DNA of 64,000 bases from Rhodoferax sp. OV413 (GTDB lineage: Bacteria > Pseudomonadota > Gammaproteobacteria > Burkholderiales > Burkholderiaceae_C): the NCBI GenBank assembly GCA_945861785.1, contig CAMAWD010000002.1:124001-188000 (forward strand), read 5' to 3'. The notes beneath the pieces are model-generated. The model saw only the letters and a program-made list of their open reading frames with translations, was not told where the DNA came from and did not search any database. Within the stretch, counting starts at the first letter, position 1, and the number at the start of each line of letters is the position of its first letter. The translations under genes were made by a program, and so were the position numbers. Below, piece by piece: positions 1 through 11,032 of the stretch.

Positions 1-568
1 GCGGCCCCAGCGGGTCGTCTTGTGCGCCCTCACCGTCCGGCAGCGCACGGGTGCTTATGTCTGACAGGCTGGAGCCGGCCTGCGATTCGCTCAGGCACAT
101 GGTGCCGGCCCAGCGCCCCGAGAATTGGTTGGCGGCGAACACGGATTTTTGCATCGCCGTGCCGTGCACCAGCAGCAGGTTGGCATTGCCCACCGTCAAC
201 AGGTTGCTGCCGATGCTGACCGATGCCAGTGCAAAGAATGCGTTGGCGCTGGCATTGACCGAATAGGGCAGTTGCATGCCACCCATGTCGTAATCCTGCG
301 CCGCTCCAAGCATGCCCGATGCCACATAGGCGTCGTGGGCATCGTGTGTGGCCTGCGGTAGCACCACCTTTTCGCCATCGAAGCGCGGCTCCTGCGTATC
401 GACCAGGCGATTGAACGGAGCGTATTTCTCGCGCGCAATACGCTCGCAGGTGTCGAGCACTGCGTCGAATGTCTCGCGCGAATGGTCTGCAAAGCGCGCG
501 CGCTGCTGCAGCGACCCGACATCGAGCCACTGGTACAGCAGGAAATCCAGGGTGCTGCGAAACCCCAT
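1..568 (-). CDS. acyl-CoA dehydrogenase, N-terminal part (truncated by window edge)
   Basis: Reverse-strand frame from ATG at 568 reads MGFRSTLDFLLYQWLDVGSLQQRARFADHSRETFDAVLDTCERIAREKYAPFNRLVDTQEPRFDGEKVVLP..., typical of this family; open to the window edge; immediately downstream of the thiolase stop. Confidence 0.75.
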   Translation of the reverse strand, partial: MGFRSTLDFLLYQWLDVGSLQQRARFADHSRETFDAVLDTCERIAREKYAPFNRLVDTQEPRFDGEKVVLPQATHDAHDAYVASGMLGAAQDYDMGGMQLPYSVNASANAFFALASVSIGSNLLTVGNANLLLVHGTAMQKSVFAANQFSGRWAGTMCLSESQAGSSLSDISTRALPDGEGAQDDPLGP

Positions 569-571
569 GCG

Positions 572-1747
572 TTACAGCACTTCGAATACGCCGGCGGCAC
601 CCATGCCGCCGCCGATACACATCGTCACGAGCACGCGTTTGGCGCCACGGCGCTTGCCTTCGACAAGCGCATGGCCGGTCAGGCGCTGGCCGCTCACACC
701 ATACGGATGGCCGACAGCAATCGCACCGCCGTTCACGTTGAGCCGGTCGGCCGGGATGCCCAGTTTGTCGCGGCAATACAGCACCTGCACCGCGAACGCC
801 TCGTTCAGCTCCCACAGGTCGATGTCACCCACCGACAGGCCCAGGCGCTTGAGCACCTTGGGAATCGCGTAGACCGGGCCGATGCCCATTTCGTCGGGCT
901 CGCAGCCGGCGACCGCGAAGCCAAGGAAACGGCCCAGAGGTTTCAGGCCCTTCTTCTGCGCCACGGCCTCGTGCATCACCACCACTGCGCCGCCGCCATC
1001 AGAGAACTGGCTGGCGTTGCCGGCGGCAATCACACCACCAGGAATTGCCGGCTTGATGCCGCTGATGCCCTCCTTGGTCGTGCCCTCGCGGATGCCTTCG
1101 TCCTGGCTGACCGTAAGCTGTTTCGTGCTCAGCCCCATGAGCTTGTCGGCCACGCCCATGGTCACTGTGATCGGCGCGATCTCGGCGTCGAACAGGCCCG
1201 CGGCCAGCGCGGCCGTTGCCTTTTGCTGGCTGGCAGCACCGTATTCGTCCATCGCCTCACGGGCGATGCCGTAACGTTTGGCCACCATCTCTGCGGTCTG
1301 CAGCATGTTCCAGTAGATTTCGGGCTTGTTCTTGGCCAGCCACGGATCGGCCAGCATGTGTTTGTTCATCTCCTGCTGCACGCAGGAGATGCTCTCCACG
1401 CCACCGGCCACGTAGATGTCGCCTTCGCCGGCGATCACCCGCTGCGCGGCCAGCGCGATGGTCTGCAAGCCGCTGGAGCAAAAACGGTTGACCGTCATGC
1501 CCGAGACGGTGACCGGGCAGCCGGCCCGCAGCGCGATCTGGCGCGCGATGTTGGCGCCTGTGGCACCTTCGGGGTTGGCGCAGCCCATGATCACATCTTC
1601 GACTTCGCCAGCCTCGATGCCGGCGCGCTTGATCGCGTGTTCGACGGCATGGCCGCCGAGTGTGGCACCGTGGGTCATGTTGAACGATCCCTTCCAGCTC
1701 TTGGCCAGTGGGGTGCGGGCGGTGGAAACGATTACGGCATTGGTCAT
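572..1747 (-). CDS. acetyl-CoA acyltransferase / thiolase
   Basis: 391 aa; [20 protein letters not shown]..., [17 protein letters not shown] active-site Cys region, [34 protein letters not shown]. Confidence 0.95.
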   Translation of the reverse strand: MTNAVIVSTARTPLAKSWKGSFNMTHGATLGGHAVEHAIKRAGIEAGEVEDVIMGCANPEGATGANIARQIALRAGCPVTVSGMTVNRFCSSGLQTIALAAQRVIAGEGDIYVAGGVESISCVQQEMNKHMLADPWLAKNKPEIYWNMLQTAEMVAKRYGIAREAMDEYGAASQQKATAALAAGLFDAEIAPITVTMGVADKLMGLSTKQLTVSQDEGIREGTTKEGISGIKPAIPGGVIAAGNASQFSDGGGAVVVMHEAVAQKKGLKPLGRFLGFAVAGCEPDEMGIGPVYAIPKVLKRLGLSVGDIDLWELNEAFAVQVLYCRDKLGIPADRLNVNGGAIAVGHPYGVSGQRLTGHALVEGKRRGAKRVLVTMCIGGGMGAAGVFEVL

Positions 1748-1831
1748 GTTGGCTCCTGGTTCAATGGATGTTCATGCTGCCTGCGCACCTTTGGGATTGC
1801 AGGCAGTCGGTCATGGTCGTGGCAAGCCGGC

Positions 1832-3931
1832 TCAGTTGAAGGTCTTGCTTTCGGCGACCAGCTTGCTGAGCAGCGGCGCAGGTTTCCAGAAGTCGGCGTC
1901 GTCCAGCGGGTTGGTGGCAAACCGGTTCATCGCCTGCACCACGTTGAAAAGGCCAAACTGGTCGGCGTAGTTCATCGGGCCGCCACGGTGCATCGGGAAT
2001 CCGTAACCTGTGATGTAAACCATGTCGATGTCGCTGGCCTTGGATGCGATGCCGTCTTCGAGGATGTGGGCGCCTTCATTGACCAGTGCGAACACCAGGC
2101 GCTGCACGATTTCGTCATCCGAGATCTTGCGCGGCGTGACACCGACAGATGCGCGGTGCGCCTCGATCATCTTGGCCACTACCCCGGATGGAATCGCGTC
2201 GCGTTTGCCAGGCACGTAGTCGTACCAGCCGGCATTGGTCTTCTGCCCGAAACGCCCCAGCGCGCACAGTTTGTCGGCGGTGCCGCTGTATTTCATGTCG
2301 GCGCGCTCCAGCGCACGGCGCTTGCGTATCGCCCAGCCGATGTCGTTGCCCGCGAGGTCCCCCATGCGGAACGGGCCCATGGCAAAACCGAACTTTTCGA
2401 CCGCCTTGTCGACCTGGGCCGGCGTGCAGCCTTCATCGAGCAGGAAACCGGCCTGGCGGCTGTATTGTTCGATCATGCGGTTGCCGATGAAGCCGTCGCA
2501 CACGCCCGAGACCACGGTGGTCTTCTTGATCTTCTTGCCCAGCGCCATGACGGTGGCAAGCACATCCTTGCCGGTTTTCTCGCCGCGCACCACTTCGAGC
2601 AGGCGCATCACGTTGGCCGGGCTGAAGAAGTGGGTGCCGATCACGTCCTGCGGGCGCTTGGTGAAGCTCGCTATTGTGTTCATGTCGAGCGTGGAAGTGT
2701 TGCTGGCCAGGATGGCGCCGGTTTTCATCACCTCGTCGAGTTTTCTGAACACGGTTTCCTTGACGCCCATTTCCTCGAACACGGCTTCGATGACCATGTC
2801 AGCGTCTTTCAGGTCGGCGTAGTCCAAGGTGGTGCTCAGCAGCGCCATGCGTTGTTCGTACTTGTCCTGCTTGAGTTTGCCGCGCTTGACCTGCGACTCG
2901 TAGTTCTTGCGGATGGTGGCGATGCCGCGGTCCAGCGCTTCTTGTTTCATCTCCAGGATCTTGACAGGGATGCCGGCGTTGAGGAAGTTCATGCTGATGC
3001 CGCCACCCATGGTGCCGGCGCCGATGACTGCCACCGAGTTGACCGCGCGTTGTGGCGTATCCGCTGGTACGTCAGGGATCTTGGCGGTGGCGCGTTCGGC
3101 CATGAACAAATGCCGCAGGGCCTTGGACTCCGGGGTCCACATCAGGTTGATGAAGAGGTCGCGCTCAGCCACCATGCCTTGGTCAAATTTCTGCTTGGTC
3201 GCTGCCTCGACCGCGTCCACACACTTGAGCGGCGCCGGGAAGTTCTTTGACATGCCAGCAACCATGTTGCGTGCGAACTGAAAGTAGGCGTCGCCCACCG
3301 GGTGTTTGCATGGGAGATTGCGCACCAGTGGCAGCGGACGCGTTTCGGCCACGGAGCGCGCATAGGCCAGGGCCTCCTGCTCCAGCGACTCCGCCGACGC
3401 GGCTATTTTGTCGAACAGTTTCTGTCCAGGCAGGCTGGCAAGCATCTCGCTCTTGATCGGTTCGCCGCTGACGATCATGTTCAGCGCGACCTCCACCCCC
3501 AGCACCCGGGGCAGGCGTTGTGTGCCGCCGGCACCGGGGATCAGGCCCAGTTTCACTTCGGGAAGTGCGACGCTGCAACCCGGCGCGGCAATGCGGTAAT
3601 GGCATCCCAGTGCGAGTTCGAGGCCACCACCCATGGCAACCGAATGCACCGCCGCGACGACTGGTTTTGTGGAATTTTCGATCGCCAGGATCACGCTGAG
3701 CAAATTGGGTTCCTGGTGGGACTTCGGGGAGCCGAACTCCTTGATGTCGGCACCGCCCGAAAACGCCTTGCCAGCTCCCGTGATGACGATCGCCTTGACC
3801 GCCGGATCAGCAGCAGCGCGCCCCAACCCGTCGGTGATGCCCACCCTCGTTGCCAGGCCAAGGCCGTTCACGGGTGGATTGTTCAGCGCGATCACGGCGA
3901 CGTCGCCGTGCAGGTTGTAGGAGGCGGTCAT
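1832..3931 (-). CDS. 3-hydroxyacyl-CoA dehydrogenase / enoyl-CoA hydratase bifunctional protein (FadB/FadJ-like)
   Basis: Enoyl-CoA hydratase N-terminus (GAGKAFSGGADIKEFG) plus NAD-binding VAVIGAGTMGGGISMNFLNAG; start at MTASYNLHG chosen over the longer ORF. Confidence 0.93.
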   Translation of the reverse strand: MTASYNLHGDVAVIALNNPPVNGLGLATRVGITDGLGRAAADPAVKAIVITGAGKAFSGGADIKEFGSPKSHQEPNLLSVILAIENSTKPVVAAVHSVAMGGGLELALGCHYRIAAPGCSVALPEVKLGLIPGAGGTQRLPRVLGVEVALNMIVSGEPIKSEMLASLPGQKLFDKIAASAESLEQEALAYARSVAETRPLPLVRNLPCKHPVGDAYFQFARNMVAGMSKNFPAPLKCVDAVEAATKQKFDQGMVAERDLFINLMWTPESKALRHLFMAERATAKIPDVPADTPQRAVNSVAVIGAGTMGGGISMNFLNAGIPVKILEMKQEALDRGIATIRKNYESQVKRGKLKQDKYEQRMALLSTTLDYADLKDADMVIEAVFEEMGVKETVFRKLDEVMKTGAILASNTSTLDMNTIASFTKRPQDVIGTHFFSPANVMRLLEVVRGEKTGKDVLATVMALGKKIKKTTVVSGVCDGFIGNRMIEQYSRQAGFLLDEGCTPAQVDKAVEKFGFAMGPFRMGDLAGNDIGWAIRKRRALERADMKYSGTADKLCALGRFGQKTNAGWYDYVPGKRDAIPSGVVAKMIEAHRASVGVTPRKISDDEIVQRLVFALVNEGAHILEDGIASKASDIDMVYITGYGFPMHRGGPMNYADQFGLFNVVQAMNRFATNPLDDADFWKPAPLLSKLVAESKTFN

Positions 3932-4087
3932 GGGGATTCCTTCTGAAAACAGGTCGGTGCCAAGGAGAATAGAACGGTCGTTCTTTTTTGAATTGTAGGG
4001 ACAAGCCGGCGCGTTCACCCGGCCTTTGTCGCGGTCGGGACTATCGCACGACAGCGCATGCTGATCCCCGTGCTGCTCATGGGAATG

Positions 4088-4786
4088 CTAGACCTCCAGC
4101 CATTCCTTGCGAATGGCAACATCCGCCCGCAGCATTGCAGGTGTTCCATCGAACACGATACTGCCATGGCCCATCACCAGCGCGCGGTCGGAAATTGCCA
4201 TCGCGATGGTCAACTTCTGTTCGATCAGCAGCACCGAGACACCCCGGGCCTTCAGGTTTTTCAGGTATTCACCGACCAACGCGACGATCTTCGGTGCCAG
4301 GCCCTCGGTCGGTTCGTCGATGATGATCAGTTCCGGGTCACCCATCAGGGTGCGGCACAGGGTCAACATCTGCTGCTCACCGCCCGACAACACGCCGGCT
4401 TCGGTGTGTTGGCGTTCCTTGAGCCGCGGAAACATGGTGTACATGTCGTTGAACGACCAGCGGCTCCCTTTGCCACTGCCTTTTTGCCCCAGCAACAGGT
4501 TCTGCTCGACCGTAAGTTTGGGGAAGATGTCGCGGTTTTCAGGCACGTAGCCAATGCCCATGTGGGCGATCTCGAAGGGTTTTTTTCCAAGGGTTTCGGC
4601 GCCTTGCCAGCGCACCGAGCCCTTGCACTCGACCATCCCCATGATGGCCTTGGCGGTCGTGCTGCGGCCCGACCCGTTGCGCCCGAGCAGTGCCACGATC
4701 TCGCCCTTGCCGACGTTGAGGTTGGCACCGTGCAGGACATGGCTCTTGCCGTAATAGGCGTTGAGGTTCTTGACTTCCAGCAGCAT
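4088..4786 (-). CDS. livF: branched-chain amino acid-type ABC transporter ATP-binding protein (LivF-like)
   Basis: MLLEVKNLNAYYGKSHVLHGANLNVGKGEIVALLGRNGSGRSTT; LSGGEQQMLTLCRTLMGDPELIIIDEPTEGLAP. Confidence 0.92.
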   Translation of the reverse strand: MLLEVKNLNAYYGKSHVLHGANLNVGKGEIVALLGRNGSGRSTTAKAIMGMVECKGSVRWQGAETLGKKPFEIAHMGIGYVPENRDIFPKLTVEQNLLLGQKGSGKGSRWSFNDMYTMFPRLKERQHTEAGVLSGGEQQMLTLCRTLMGDPELIIIDEPTEGLAPKIVALVGEYLKNLKARGVSVLLIEQKLTIAMAISDRALVMGHGSIVFDGTPAMLRADVAIRKEWLEV

Positions 4787-4787
4787 G

Positions 4788-5618
4788 TCAGTGTCCTCCC
4801 GCTTGTGCGTCTGCCACCGATGAGCCCAGGTACGCCTCCTGGACAAGCGCATTCGCCCGCACAGACTGCGGCGTGTCGAAGGCCAACACCTCGCCGTACA
4901 CCACCACGGCGATCTTGTCGGCCAGCCCGAACACGACGCCCATGTCGTGCTCGACCGTCAGCAGCGTCTTGCCCACGGTGACCTGCAGGATGAGTTCGAT
5001 GAAACGTGTGGTTTCGCTGCGGCTCATGCCGGCCGTCGGTTCGTCCAGCAGCAACACATCGGCCCCGCCCGCAATCGTGATGCCGATCTCGAGCGCCCGC
5101 TGCTCTGCGTAGGTCAGGTTCATCGCAAGCACGTCGCGCTTGCGGTCGAGGTGGACCATCTGCATCAGTTCATCGGTGCGTGTATTGGCGTCATTCAGGT
5201 CGGCCAGGAACTTCCAGAAGCTGTACTTGTAGCCCAGACTCCATAAAACGCCACAGCGCAGGTTTTCGAAAACGCTGAGTTTGGGAAAGATGTTGGTGAT
5301 CTGGAAGCTGCGCGACAGGCCCAGGCGGTTGATCTCGAACGGCTTCATGCCATTGATGCGTTTGCCGTTGAGCAATACGTCGCCGCTGCTGGGCTCCAGC
5401 CGCCCGCTGATGAGGTTGAACAGGGTCGACTTGCCAGCGCCGTTGGGACCGATGACGCCGATACGTTCCCCGGCCTTCACGGCCAGATCGACGCCGCGGA
5501 TGATTTCAGTCTTGCCGAAACTCTTGCGCAGGCCTTTCAGTTCCAGGGCGGTGGTCGGAGGTCCGTCGCCCTGCGGGCTGCGGGCTTTGGCCCCTTCGGA
5601 TGGCCGTGCGGGGTTCAC
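4788..5618 (-). CDS. livG: branched-chain amino acid-type ABC transporter ATP-binding protein (LivG-like)
   Basis: LKGLRKSFGKTEIIRGVDLAVKAGERIGVIGPNGAGKSTLFNLISG; likely GTG start at 5618 overlapping the upstream permease stop. Confidence 0.9.
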   Translation of the reverse strand: MNPARPSEGAKARSPQGDGPPTTALELKGLRKSFGKTEIIRGVDLAVKAGERIGVIGPNGAGKSTLFNLISGRLEPSSGDVLLNGKRINGMKPFEINRLGLSRSFQITNIFPKLSVFENLRCGVLWSLGYKYSFWKFLADLNDANTRTDELMQMVHLDRKRDVLAMNLTYAEQRALEIGITIAGGADVLLLDEPTAGMSRSETTRFIELILQVTVGKTLLTVEHDMGVVFGLADKIAVVVYGEVLAFDTPQSVRANALVQEAYLGSSVADAQAGGH

Positions 5619-6892
5619 TGAACCGCCTCCCGCCGTTTGGTTTCTTCTTCGATGCAGGTCTGGACCGCGCCCCATTTGTGGGCAAAGCCACGCCGCACCC
5701 ACTCGAACAGCCCAAGCCCGACCGCCAACACCAGCGCCGCACCCGCCCAACTCGACACACTGCGTGCATCGAGGACCATGCCGAGGTAACGCAGCGTGGA
5801 CCCGTCGGTGTTATGGAGTTGCAGGTGGTAGACCATTTCGACCCCGGCCGAAGCGCCCAGCAGCATGACCACGGCCGTCACTGCCAGCCCAAGGTAGCTG
5901 GGCAACAGCTCGCGCAATCTGCCAAAACCGGCCACCCGCAGGTTCATCATGATCAGGCTGGCGATGCCGCCTGGCGCGTACATGACGGTGAACATGAAGA
6001 TCAGCCCGAGGTACAACAACCAGGCCTGGGTGAACTCGCTAAAAAGCACAAACGCGAGCACCATCAGGATCGCGCCCAGGATAGGGCCGAAGAAAAAGGT
6101 CGCCCCGCCGAGGAAGGTGAACAGCAAGTAGGCGCCCGAGCGCCCGGCACCGACCACTTCGGCCGTGACGATTTCGAAGTTCAGGGCAGCCAGGCCACCG
6201 GAGATGCCGGCAAAGAAACCCGCAATGATGAAAGCCAGGTAACGCACCCGCTGCGTGTCGTAACCGACGAACTCCACCCGCTCCGGGTTGTCCCGCACGG
6301 CATTCAGCATGCGCCCCAGCGGCGTGCGCGTGAAGGCGTACATGGCCGCAACACACACGAAGGTGTAGACCGCAATCAGGTAATAGACCTGGATCGGCGG
6401 CCCGAAAGTGATGCCCCACAGGCCGTCCTTGGTCATCCGGTTGCCGGAGACGCCGCCTTCGCCGCCGAAGAACTCCGGCACCATCAGCGACATGGCAAAC
6501 ACCAGTTCCCCCAGCCCCAGGGTGATCATGGCAAAGGTGTTGCCGGCCTTGCGGGTGGTCACATAACCAAACAGCACGGCGAAACCCAGGCCGGCGAGCC
6601 CGCCAGCGAGTGGCACCAGTGCCACCGGCAATGGAATGCTGCCTGAAGTCGCCGCATTCAGCGCATGGATGGCCAGGAACGAACCCAGCCCGGTATAGAC
6701 CGCATGCCCGAAGCTCAGCATGCCGCCCTGCCCGAACAACATGTTGTACGACAGGCAGGCGATGATGGCGATGCCCATCTGCGACAGCACCGTGATGCCC
6801 AGGCCGCTGTTGAACCCCAGCGGCGCAACCGCCATGAGCAGTGCGAACGATGTCCAGATGACCCAGCGGGCGCGGTTGACCGGCTTGTTCAT
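5615..6892 (-). CDS. livM: branched-chain amino acid-type ABC transporter permease (LivM-like)
   Basis: 425 aa multi-TM protein; GFAVLFGYVTTRKAGNTFAMITLGLGELVFAMSL, FFAGISGGLAALNFEIVT. Confidence 0.88.
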   Translation of the reverse strand: MNKPVNRARWVIWTSFALLMAVAPLGFNSGLGITVLSQMGIAIIACLSYNMLFGQGGMLSFGHAVYTGLGSFLAIHALNAATSGSIPLPVALVPLAGGLAGLGFAVLFGYVTTRKAGNTFAMITLGLGELVFAMSLMVPEFFGGEGGVSGNRMTKDGLWGITFGPPIQVYYLIAVYTFVCVAAMYAFTRTPLGRMLNAVRDNPERVEFVGYDTQRVRYLAFIIAGFFAGISGGLAALNFEIVTAEVVGAGRSGAYLLFTFLGGATFFFGPILGAILMVLAFVLFSEFTQAWLLYLGLIFMFTVMYAPGGIASLIMMNLRVAGFGRLRELLPSYLGLAVTAVVMLLGASAGVEMVYHLQLHNTDGSTLRYLGMVLDARSVSSWAGAALVLAVGLGLFEWVRRGFAHKWGAVQTCIEEETKRREAVQ

Positions 6893-6895
6893 GGT

Positions 6896-7930
6896 TTATC
6901 CCTCCCGGGTGCCCAGCAGGCCCTTGGGTCTGAAGATCAGGATGAGTACCAGGAACAGGTAGGGCAGGATCGGCGCCACCTGGGCCAGCGTGAGTTTGAC
7001 GTAGGTGTTGGCGAGAACGCCGGGGCTCAATGCAAGGCCGGCCTGCTGGGCCAGCGTTGCCAGCGACGTGTCGAATGCCACTGCGAAGGTCTGCACCACC
7101 CCGATCAGCACCGAAGCCAGGAATGCGCCGGACAAGGAGCCCATGCCACCCACCACCACCACCACGAAGATCACCGAACCGACCGTGGCCGCCATCGACG
7201 GCTCGGTCAGGAAGATGCTGCCGCCGATCACGCCCGCCAATCCGGCCAGGCCGGCGCCGGCGCCAAACACCAGCATGAACACCCGGGGAACATTGTGGCC
7301 GAGCGCCTCGACCATGTCCGGGTGGGTCAGCGCGGATTGGATCACCAGGCCGATCCGGGTCCGGGTCAGCAGCAACCAGACCGACACCAGTATCACCAGC
7401 GCCACCAGCACCATGAAACCGCGCATTGCCGGGAATGGCGAACAGACAACCCGCACTGCCGCATCGGTCGCGCTGCACATGGCTTGCGGAACCGCCCCCA
7501 TGAAAAGCTGCAAACCGTCGGCGGAATGGTTCACCAGCGTGAACACCGGCCCGCGCAGGGATTGCGGAGGTTTGAAGTCGAGCGCGATGCGGCCCCAGAC
7601 CAGTTGCACCAGTTCGAGCACCACGTAGCCTAGTCCGAACGTGATGAGCAGTTCTGCAACATGCCCGAATTTGTGCACGCGGCGCAAACAGGCCCGCTCG
7701 AACAATGCCCCCATGGCCCCGACCACCACGGGCGCCAGCACCAGCGCCGGCCAGAATCCTGCGAAGCTCGCAATGGTGTACCCGGTGTAGGCCCCGAGCA
7801 TGTAGAAGCTTGCGTGCGCAAAGTTCAGCACACCCATCATGCTGAAGATCAGCGTAAGCCCCGAGCTCAGCATGAACAGCAGCAAGCCATAACTCACGCC
7901 GTTGAGCATCGAGATGATGAAAAACTCCAT
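6896..7930 (-). CDS. livH: branched-chain amino acid-type ABC transporter permease (LivH-like)
   Basis: MEFFIISMLNGVSYGLLLFMLSSGLTLIFSMMGVLNFAHASFYMLGAYTGYT. Confidence 0.92.
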   Translation of the reverse strand: MEFFIISMLNGVSYGLLLFMLSSGLTLIFSMMGVLNFAHASFYMLGAYTGYTIASFAGFWPALVLAPVVVGAMGALFERACLRRVHKFGHVAELLITFGLGYVVLELVQLVWGRIALDFKPPQSLRGPVFTLVNHSADGLQLFMGAVPQAMCSATDAAVRVVCSPFPAMRGFMVLVALVILVSVWLLLTRTRIGLVIQSALTHPDMVEALGHNVPRVFMLVFGAGAGLAGLAGVIGGSIFLTEPSMAATVGSVIFVVVVVGGMGSLSGAFLASVLIGVVQTFAVAFDTSLATLAQQAGLALSPGVLANTYVKLTLAQVAPILPYLFLVLILIFRPKGLLGTREG

Positions 7931-7963
7931 GGAGCCGGGCCTTCCTCAACACAGCAAATGAAA

Positions 7964-7993
7964 GAGCCCGAAACGGGTCCGCCGTTCGGGCTC
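7964..7993 (-). terminator. intercistronic stem-loop (attenuator/terminator or mRNA stabiliser)
   Basis: Perfect 9-bp inverted repeat GAGCCCGAA (7964-7972) / TTCGGGCTC (7985-7993) with 12-nt loop, followed on the minus strand by TTTCATTT; lies between binding-protein and permease genes. Confidence 0.6.
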
Positions 7994-8033
7994 CTGGTTC
8001 AAAATCGATCAGGTCTTTGGCACGCGCCCGCAA

Positions 8034-9269
8034 TCAGCCCGGGCGTTTCATCTGGCAGCTGGTGGGCGTGCTCGAGACGTAGTTCGGGTATTCCTTCAGC
8101 GGCACCAGGGTCATGCCGGTGTTCTCAGGGCTGTAGGGGTACTTGGCGCTGGCCTTTCGCCAAACCGTCATGTAGAGCGGTTGCTGCAACTGGTGGTCTG
8201 CCTTGCGGATCTCCACCTCTGCGTTGAAGCTCTTGGACTTGATGCCTTCCAGCGCGCCGGCCACCTTGACCGGATCGGTGGACTTGGCCTTCGCCATGGC
8301 ATCACCCAGCGTCTGGAAAACATGGGCAAACTGCACGCTGGACAGATCGTCGTTGTACTTTGCCTTGTACTCCTTCATCCACTTGCCCATCTGGCCGCCC
8401 ATGTTGTAGTGGCCCGCCGCGATCTGGTAGACCCGGCCTTCGCCATTCGTGCCAAGGGCAGTGGGCGTTCCCACCGCGCCGGTGTAGTAGGTGAATATCT
8501 TGCCGGTGTAGCCACCCTCGTTTGCCGCCTTGATCAGCAGCGACAGGTCGGAACCCCAATTGCCCGTGACGATGGTGTCGGCCCCGGTGGCCTTGATCTT
8601 GGCGATGTAGGGCGCGAAGTCACGCACCTGTGCCATTGGGTGCAGGTCTTCCCCGACGATCTGAATGTCGGGTCGCTTGCGGCCAAAGGTTTCCTTCGTG
8701 TAACGTGCGACCTGCACTCCGTGCGAGTAGTTCTGGCCCAGGATGTAGACTTTCTTGACGTCTTTCTGGTCGACCATGAAGCTGGACATGGCTTCCATCT
8801 TCATCGTCGTATCGGCGTCGAAGCGGAAGTGCCAGAAGCTGCATTTGCTGTTGGTCAGGTCGGGGTCGACCGCCGAGTCATTCAGGTAGATGACCTCTTT
8901 GCCCGGGTTGCGTTCGTTGTGTTTGGTTACCGCGTCTGACAAGGCCAGCGCCACCGCAGAGCTGTTGCCCTGGATGATGTAACGCACCCCGCTGTCGATG
9001 GATGCCTTCAATGCATTGAGGCTTTCCGCAGGGCTGAGCTTGTTGTCAATGAAGCCCATCTCGAACTTCACCCCGGCAGCGTTGCCTGCGCCGCTGAACT
9101 TCTCGGCCAGGAACTGGTAGGTTTTTTGCTGGTTCAGACCGACCGGGCCCAATAACCCTGTCAGCGGATCGATGCGCACCAGCTTGACAGTTTCACCCTT
9201 TTGGGCAAAAGCCGAACTGGCACACAGGAAAACGGCCGCAACAGCGACACAATTCATGACAAACCTCAT
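8034..9269 (-). CDS. ABC transporter substrate-binding protein (LivK/periplasmic binding type)
   Basis: Signal peptide MRFVMNCVAVAAVFLCASSAFAQ; KVYILGQNYSHGVQVARYTKETF, ADTIVTGNWGSDLSLLIKAANEGGYTGKIFTYY. Confidence 0.9.
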   Translation of the reverse strand: MRFVMNCVAVAAVFLCASSAFAQKGETVKLVRIDPLTGLLGPVGLNQQKTYQFLAEKFSGAGNAAGVKFEMGFIDNKLSPAESLNALKASIDSGVRYIIQGNSSAVALALSDAVTKHNERNPGKEVIYLNDSAVDPDLTNSKCSFWHFRFDADTTMKMEAMSSFMVDQKDVKKVYILGQNYSHGVQVARYTKETFGRKRPDIQIVGEDLHPMAQVRDFAPYIAKIKATGADTIVTGNWGSDLSLLIKAANEGGYTGKIFTYYTGAVGTPTALGTNGEGRVYQIAAGHYNMGGQMGKWMKEYKAKYNDDLSSVQFAHVFQTLGDAMAKAKSTDPVKVAGALEGIKSKSFNAEVEIRKADHQLQQPLYMTVWRKASAKYPYSPENTGMTLVPLKEYPNYVSSTPTSCQMKRPG

Positions 9270-9403
9270 CTGGCAAACTCCTTGAAATAGTTGCCCGGGA
9301 GGGTACAGGATTTGGCGCCATACCCTGGCAGGGGTTCCCCTAGCCCTTATCTCCACTGTGATAATCGCCTGACGGACTGCGCCCCGCCCCGCCCCGGCGC
9401 ACG

Positions 9404-11032
9404 TCAAGCCCCGGGCAGCACGTAGTCCTTGAGGATCTCGCGCAACTTGGTTTTTTGCATCTTGCCGGTGCCACCCAGCGGAATGGCATCCACAAAGACC
9501 ACATCGTCCGGCACCTGCCATTTGGCAATCTTGCCCTCGTAAAAGGCCAGCAAATCCTCGCGTGTCACCTCGGCGCCTGGCTTCTTGACCACGGCGATGA
9601 TCGGGCGTTCGTCCCACTTCGGGTGCCGGATGCCGATACATGCCGCCATCGCCACGGCCGGATGGGCGACGGCGATGTTCTCCACGTCAATCGAACTGAT
9701 CCACTCTCCGCCGGACTTGATGACGTCCTTGCTGCGGTCGGTGATCTGCATGTAGCCGTCCGAGTCAATGGTGGCCACGTCGCCGGTGGGGAACCAGCCG
9801 TCGACCAGGGGCGACCCCGCCTCGGAATTGAAGTAGTCGGAGATGATCCATGGGCCCTTGACCAGCAGGTCGCCAAAGGATTTTCCGTCCCAGGGCAATT
9901 CGCGCCCATCCGGATCCACGATCTTCATGTCCACGCCATAGAGCCCGCGGCCCTGCTTGAGCCGGACCTTCATTTTGTCGTCCGGCGACAGCGCCAGGTG
10001 CTTGTTCTTCAGGGTGCAAACCGTGCCCACTGGCGACATTTCGGTCATGCCCCAGGCGTGCAGCACTTCGACCCCGTAGTCGTCGTTGAACGCCGTGATC
10101 ATGGCTGGGGGACAGGCCGACCCACCGATCACGGTGCGCCTGAGTGTCGAGAAGCGCAATTTGCCAGCCTGCATGTGCGCCAGCATCATTTGCCAGACCG
10201 TGGGCACGCCAGCAGCAAAGCTGACCTTCTCCCCCTCGATCAGCTCGAATATCGACTTGCCGTCCATCGCCGGCCCCGGAAACACCAGCTTGGCGCCGGT
10301 CATGGCCGCCGCATACGGCAGGCCCCAGGCGTTGACATGGAACATGGGCACTACGGGCAATACGCTGTCGCGCGCGCTCATGTTCAAGGCATCGGGCATG
10401 CTACCGGCGAACGCATGCAGGATGGTGGACCGGTGGCTGTACAGCGCCGCCTTCGGATTGCCGGTGGTGCCGCTGGTGTAACACATGCTGGACGCCGTGT
10501 TCTCGTCGAACTCCGGCCACGCATAGGTTGCCGGGTGCGGCGCAATCCAGGCCTCGTAACTGGTCAGCCCCGCGATACCGGTGTCCGATGGCAGCTTGTC
10601 TGCATCACACAACGCAATGAAATGCCTGATCGTCGTGGCCTTGCCATGGATCGCCTTGATGATCGGCAGGAACGTCATGTCGAAACACAGCACCTGGTCC
10701 TGCGCGTGGTTGGCAATCCAGGCGATCTGGTCCGGATGCAGGCGCGGGTTGAGTGTATGCAGCACCCGGCCGGTTCCGCTGACACCGAAATACAGTTCCA
10801 GGTGCCGATAGCCGTTCCAGGCGAGCGTGGCGACCCGGTCGCCGAACGCCAGTTTCAGCCCGTCCATCGCATGGGCCACCTGGCGCGAGCGCGCCGCGAT
10901 GTCCTTGTAGGTGCAGCGATGGATGTCGCCTTCTACCCGCCGCGACACGATTTCGCCTTCCCCGTGGTGGCGATTGGCGTGTTCGATCAGGGACGAGATC
11001 ATCAACGGTTGGTTTTGCATCAGGCCAAGCAT
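9404..11032 (-). CDS. long-/medium-chain fatty acid-CoA ligase (AMP-binding)
   Basis: [67 protein letters not shown]; start at MLGLMQNQP. Confidence 0.93.
   Translation of the reverse strand: MLGLMQNQPLMISSLIEHANRHHGEGEIVSRRVEGDIHRCTYKDIAARSRQVAHAMDGLKLAFGDRVATLAWNGYRHLELYFGVSGTGRVLHTLNPRLHPDQIAWIANHAQDQVLCFDMTFLPIIKAIHGKATTIRHFIALCDADKLPSDTGIAGLTSYEAWIAPHPATYAWPEFDENTASSMCYTSGTTGNPKAALYSHRSTILHAFAGSMPDALNMSARDSVLPVVPMFHVNAWGLPYAAAMTGAKLVFPGPAMDGKSIFELIEGEKVSFAAGVPTVWQMMLAHMQAGKLRFSTLRRTVIGGSACPPAMITAFNDDYGVEVLHAWGMTEMSPVGTVCTLKNKHLALSPDDKMKVRLKQGRGLYGVDMKIVDPDGRELPWDGKSFGDLLVKGPWIISDYFNSEAGSPLVDGWFPTGDVATIDSDGYMQITDRSKDVIKSGGEWISSIDVENIAVAHPAVAMAACIGIRHPKWDERPIIAVVKKPGAEVTREDLLAFYEGKIAKWQVPDDVVFVDAIPLGGTGKMQKTKLREILKDYVLPGA

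Noticed and set aside
482-3250. 922-aa plus-strand ORF
   Set aside because: Antisense to thiolase and the FadB-like gene; histidine/arginine-rich composition without family motifs; produced by GC-rich codon bias on the opposite strand.
9321-9345. Short palindromic AGGGGTTCCCCT upstream of the binding-protein gene
   Set aside because: Only 5-bp arms; could be an operator but too short to support without comparative data.
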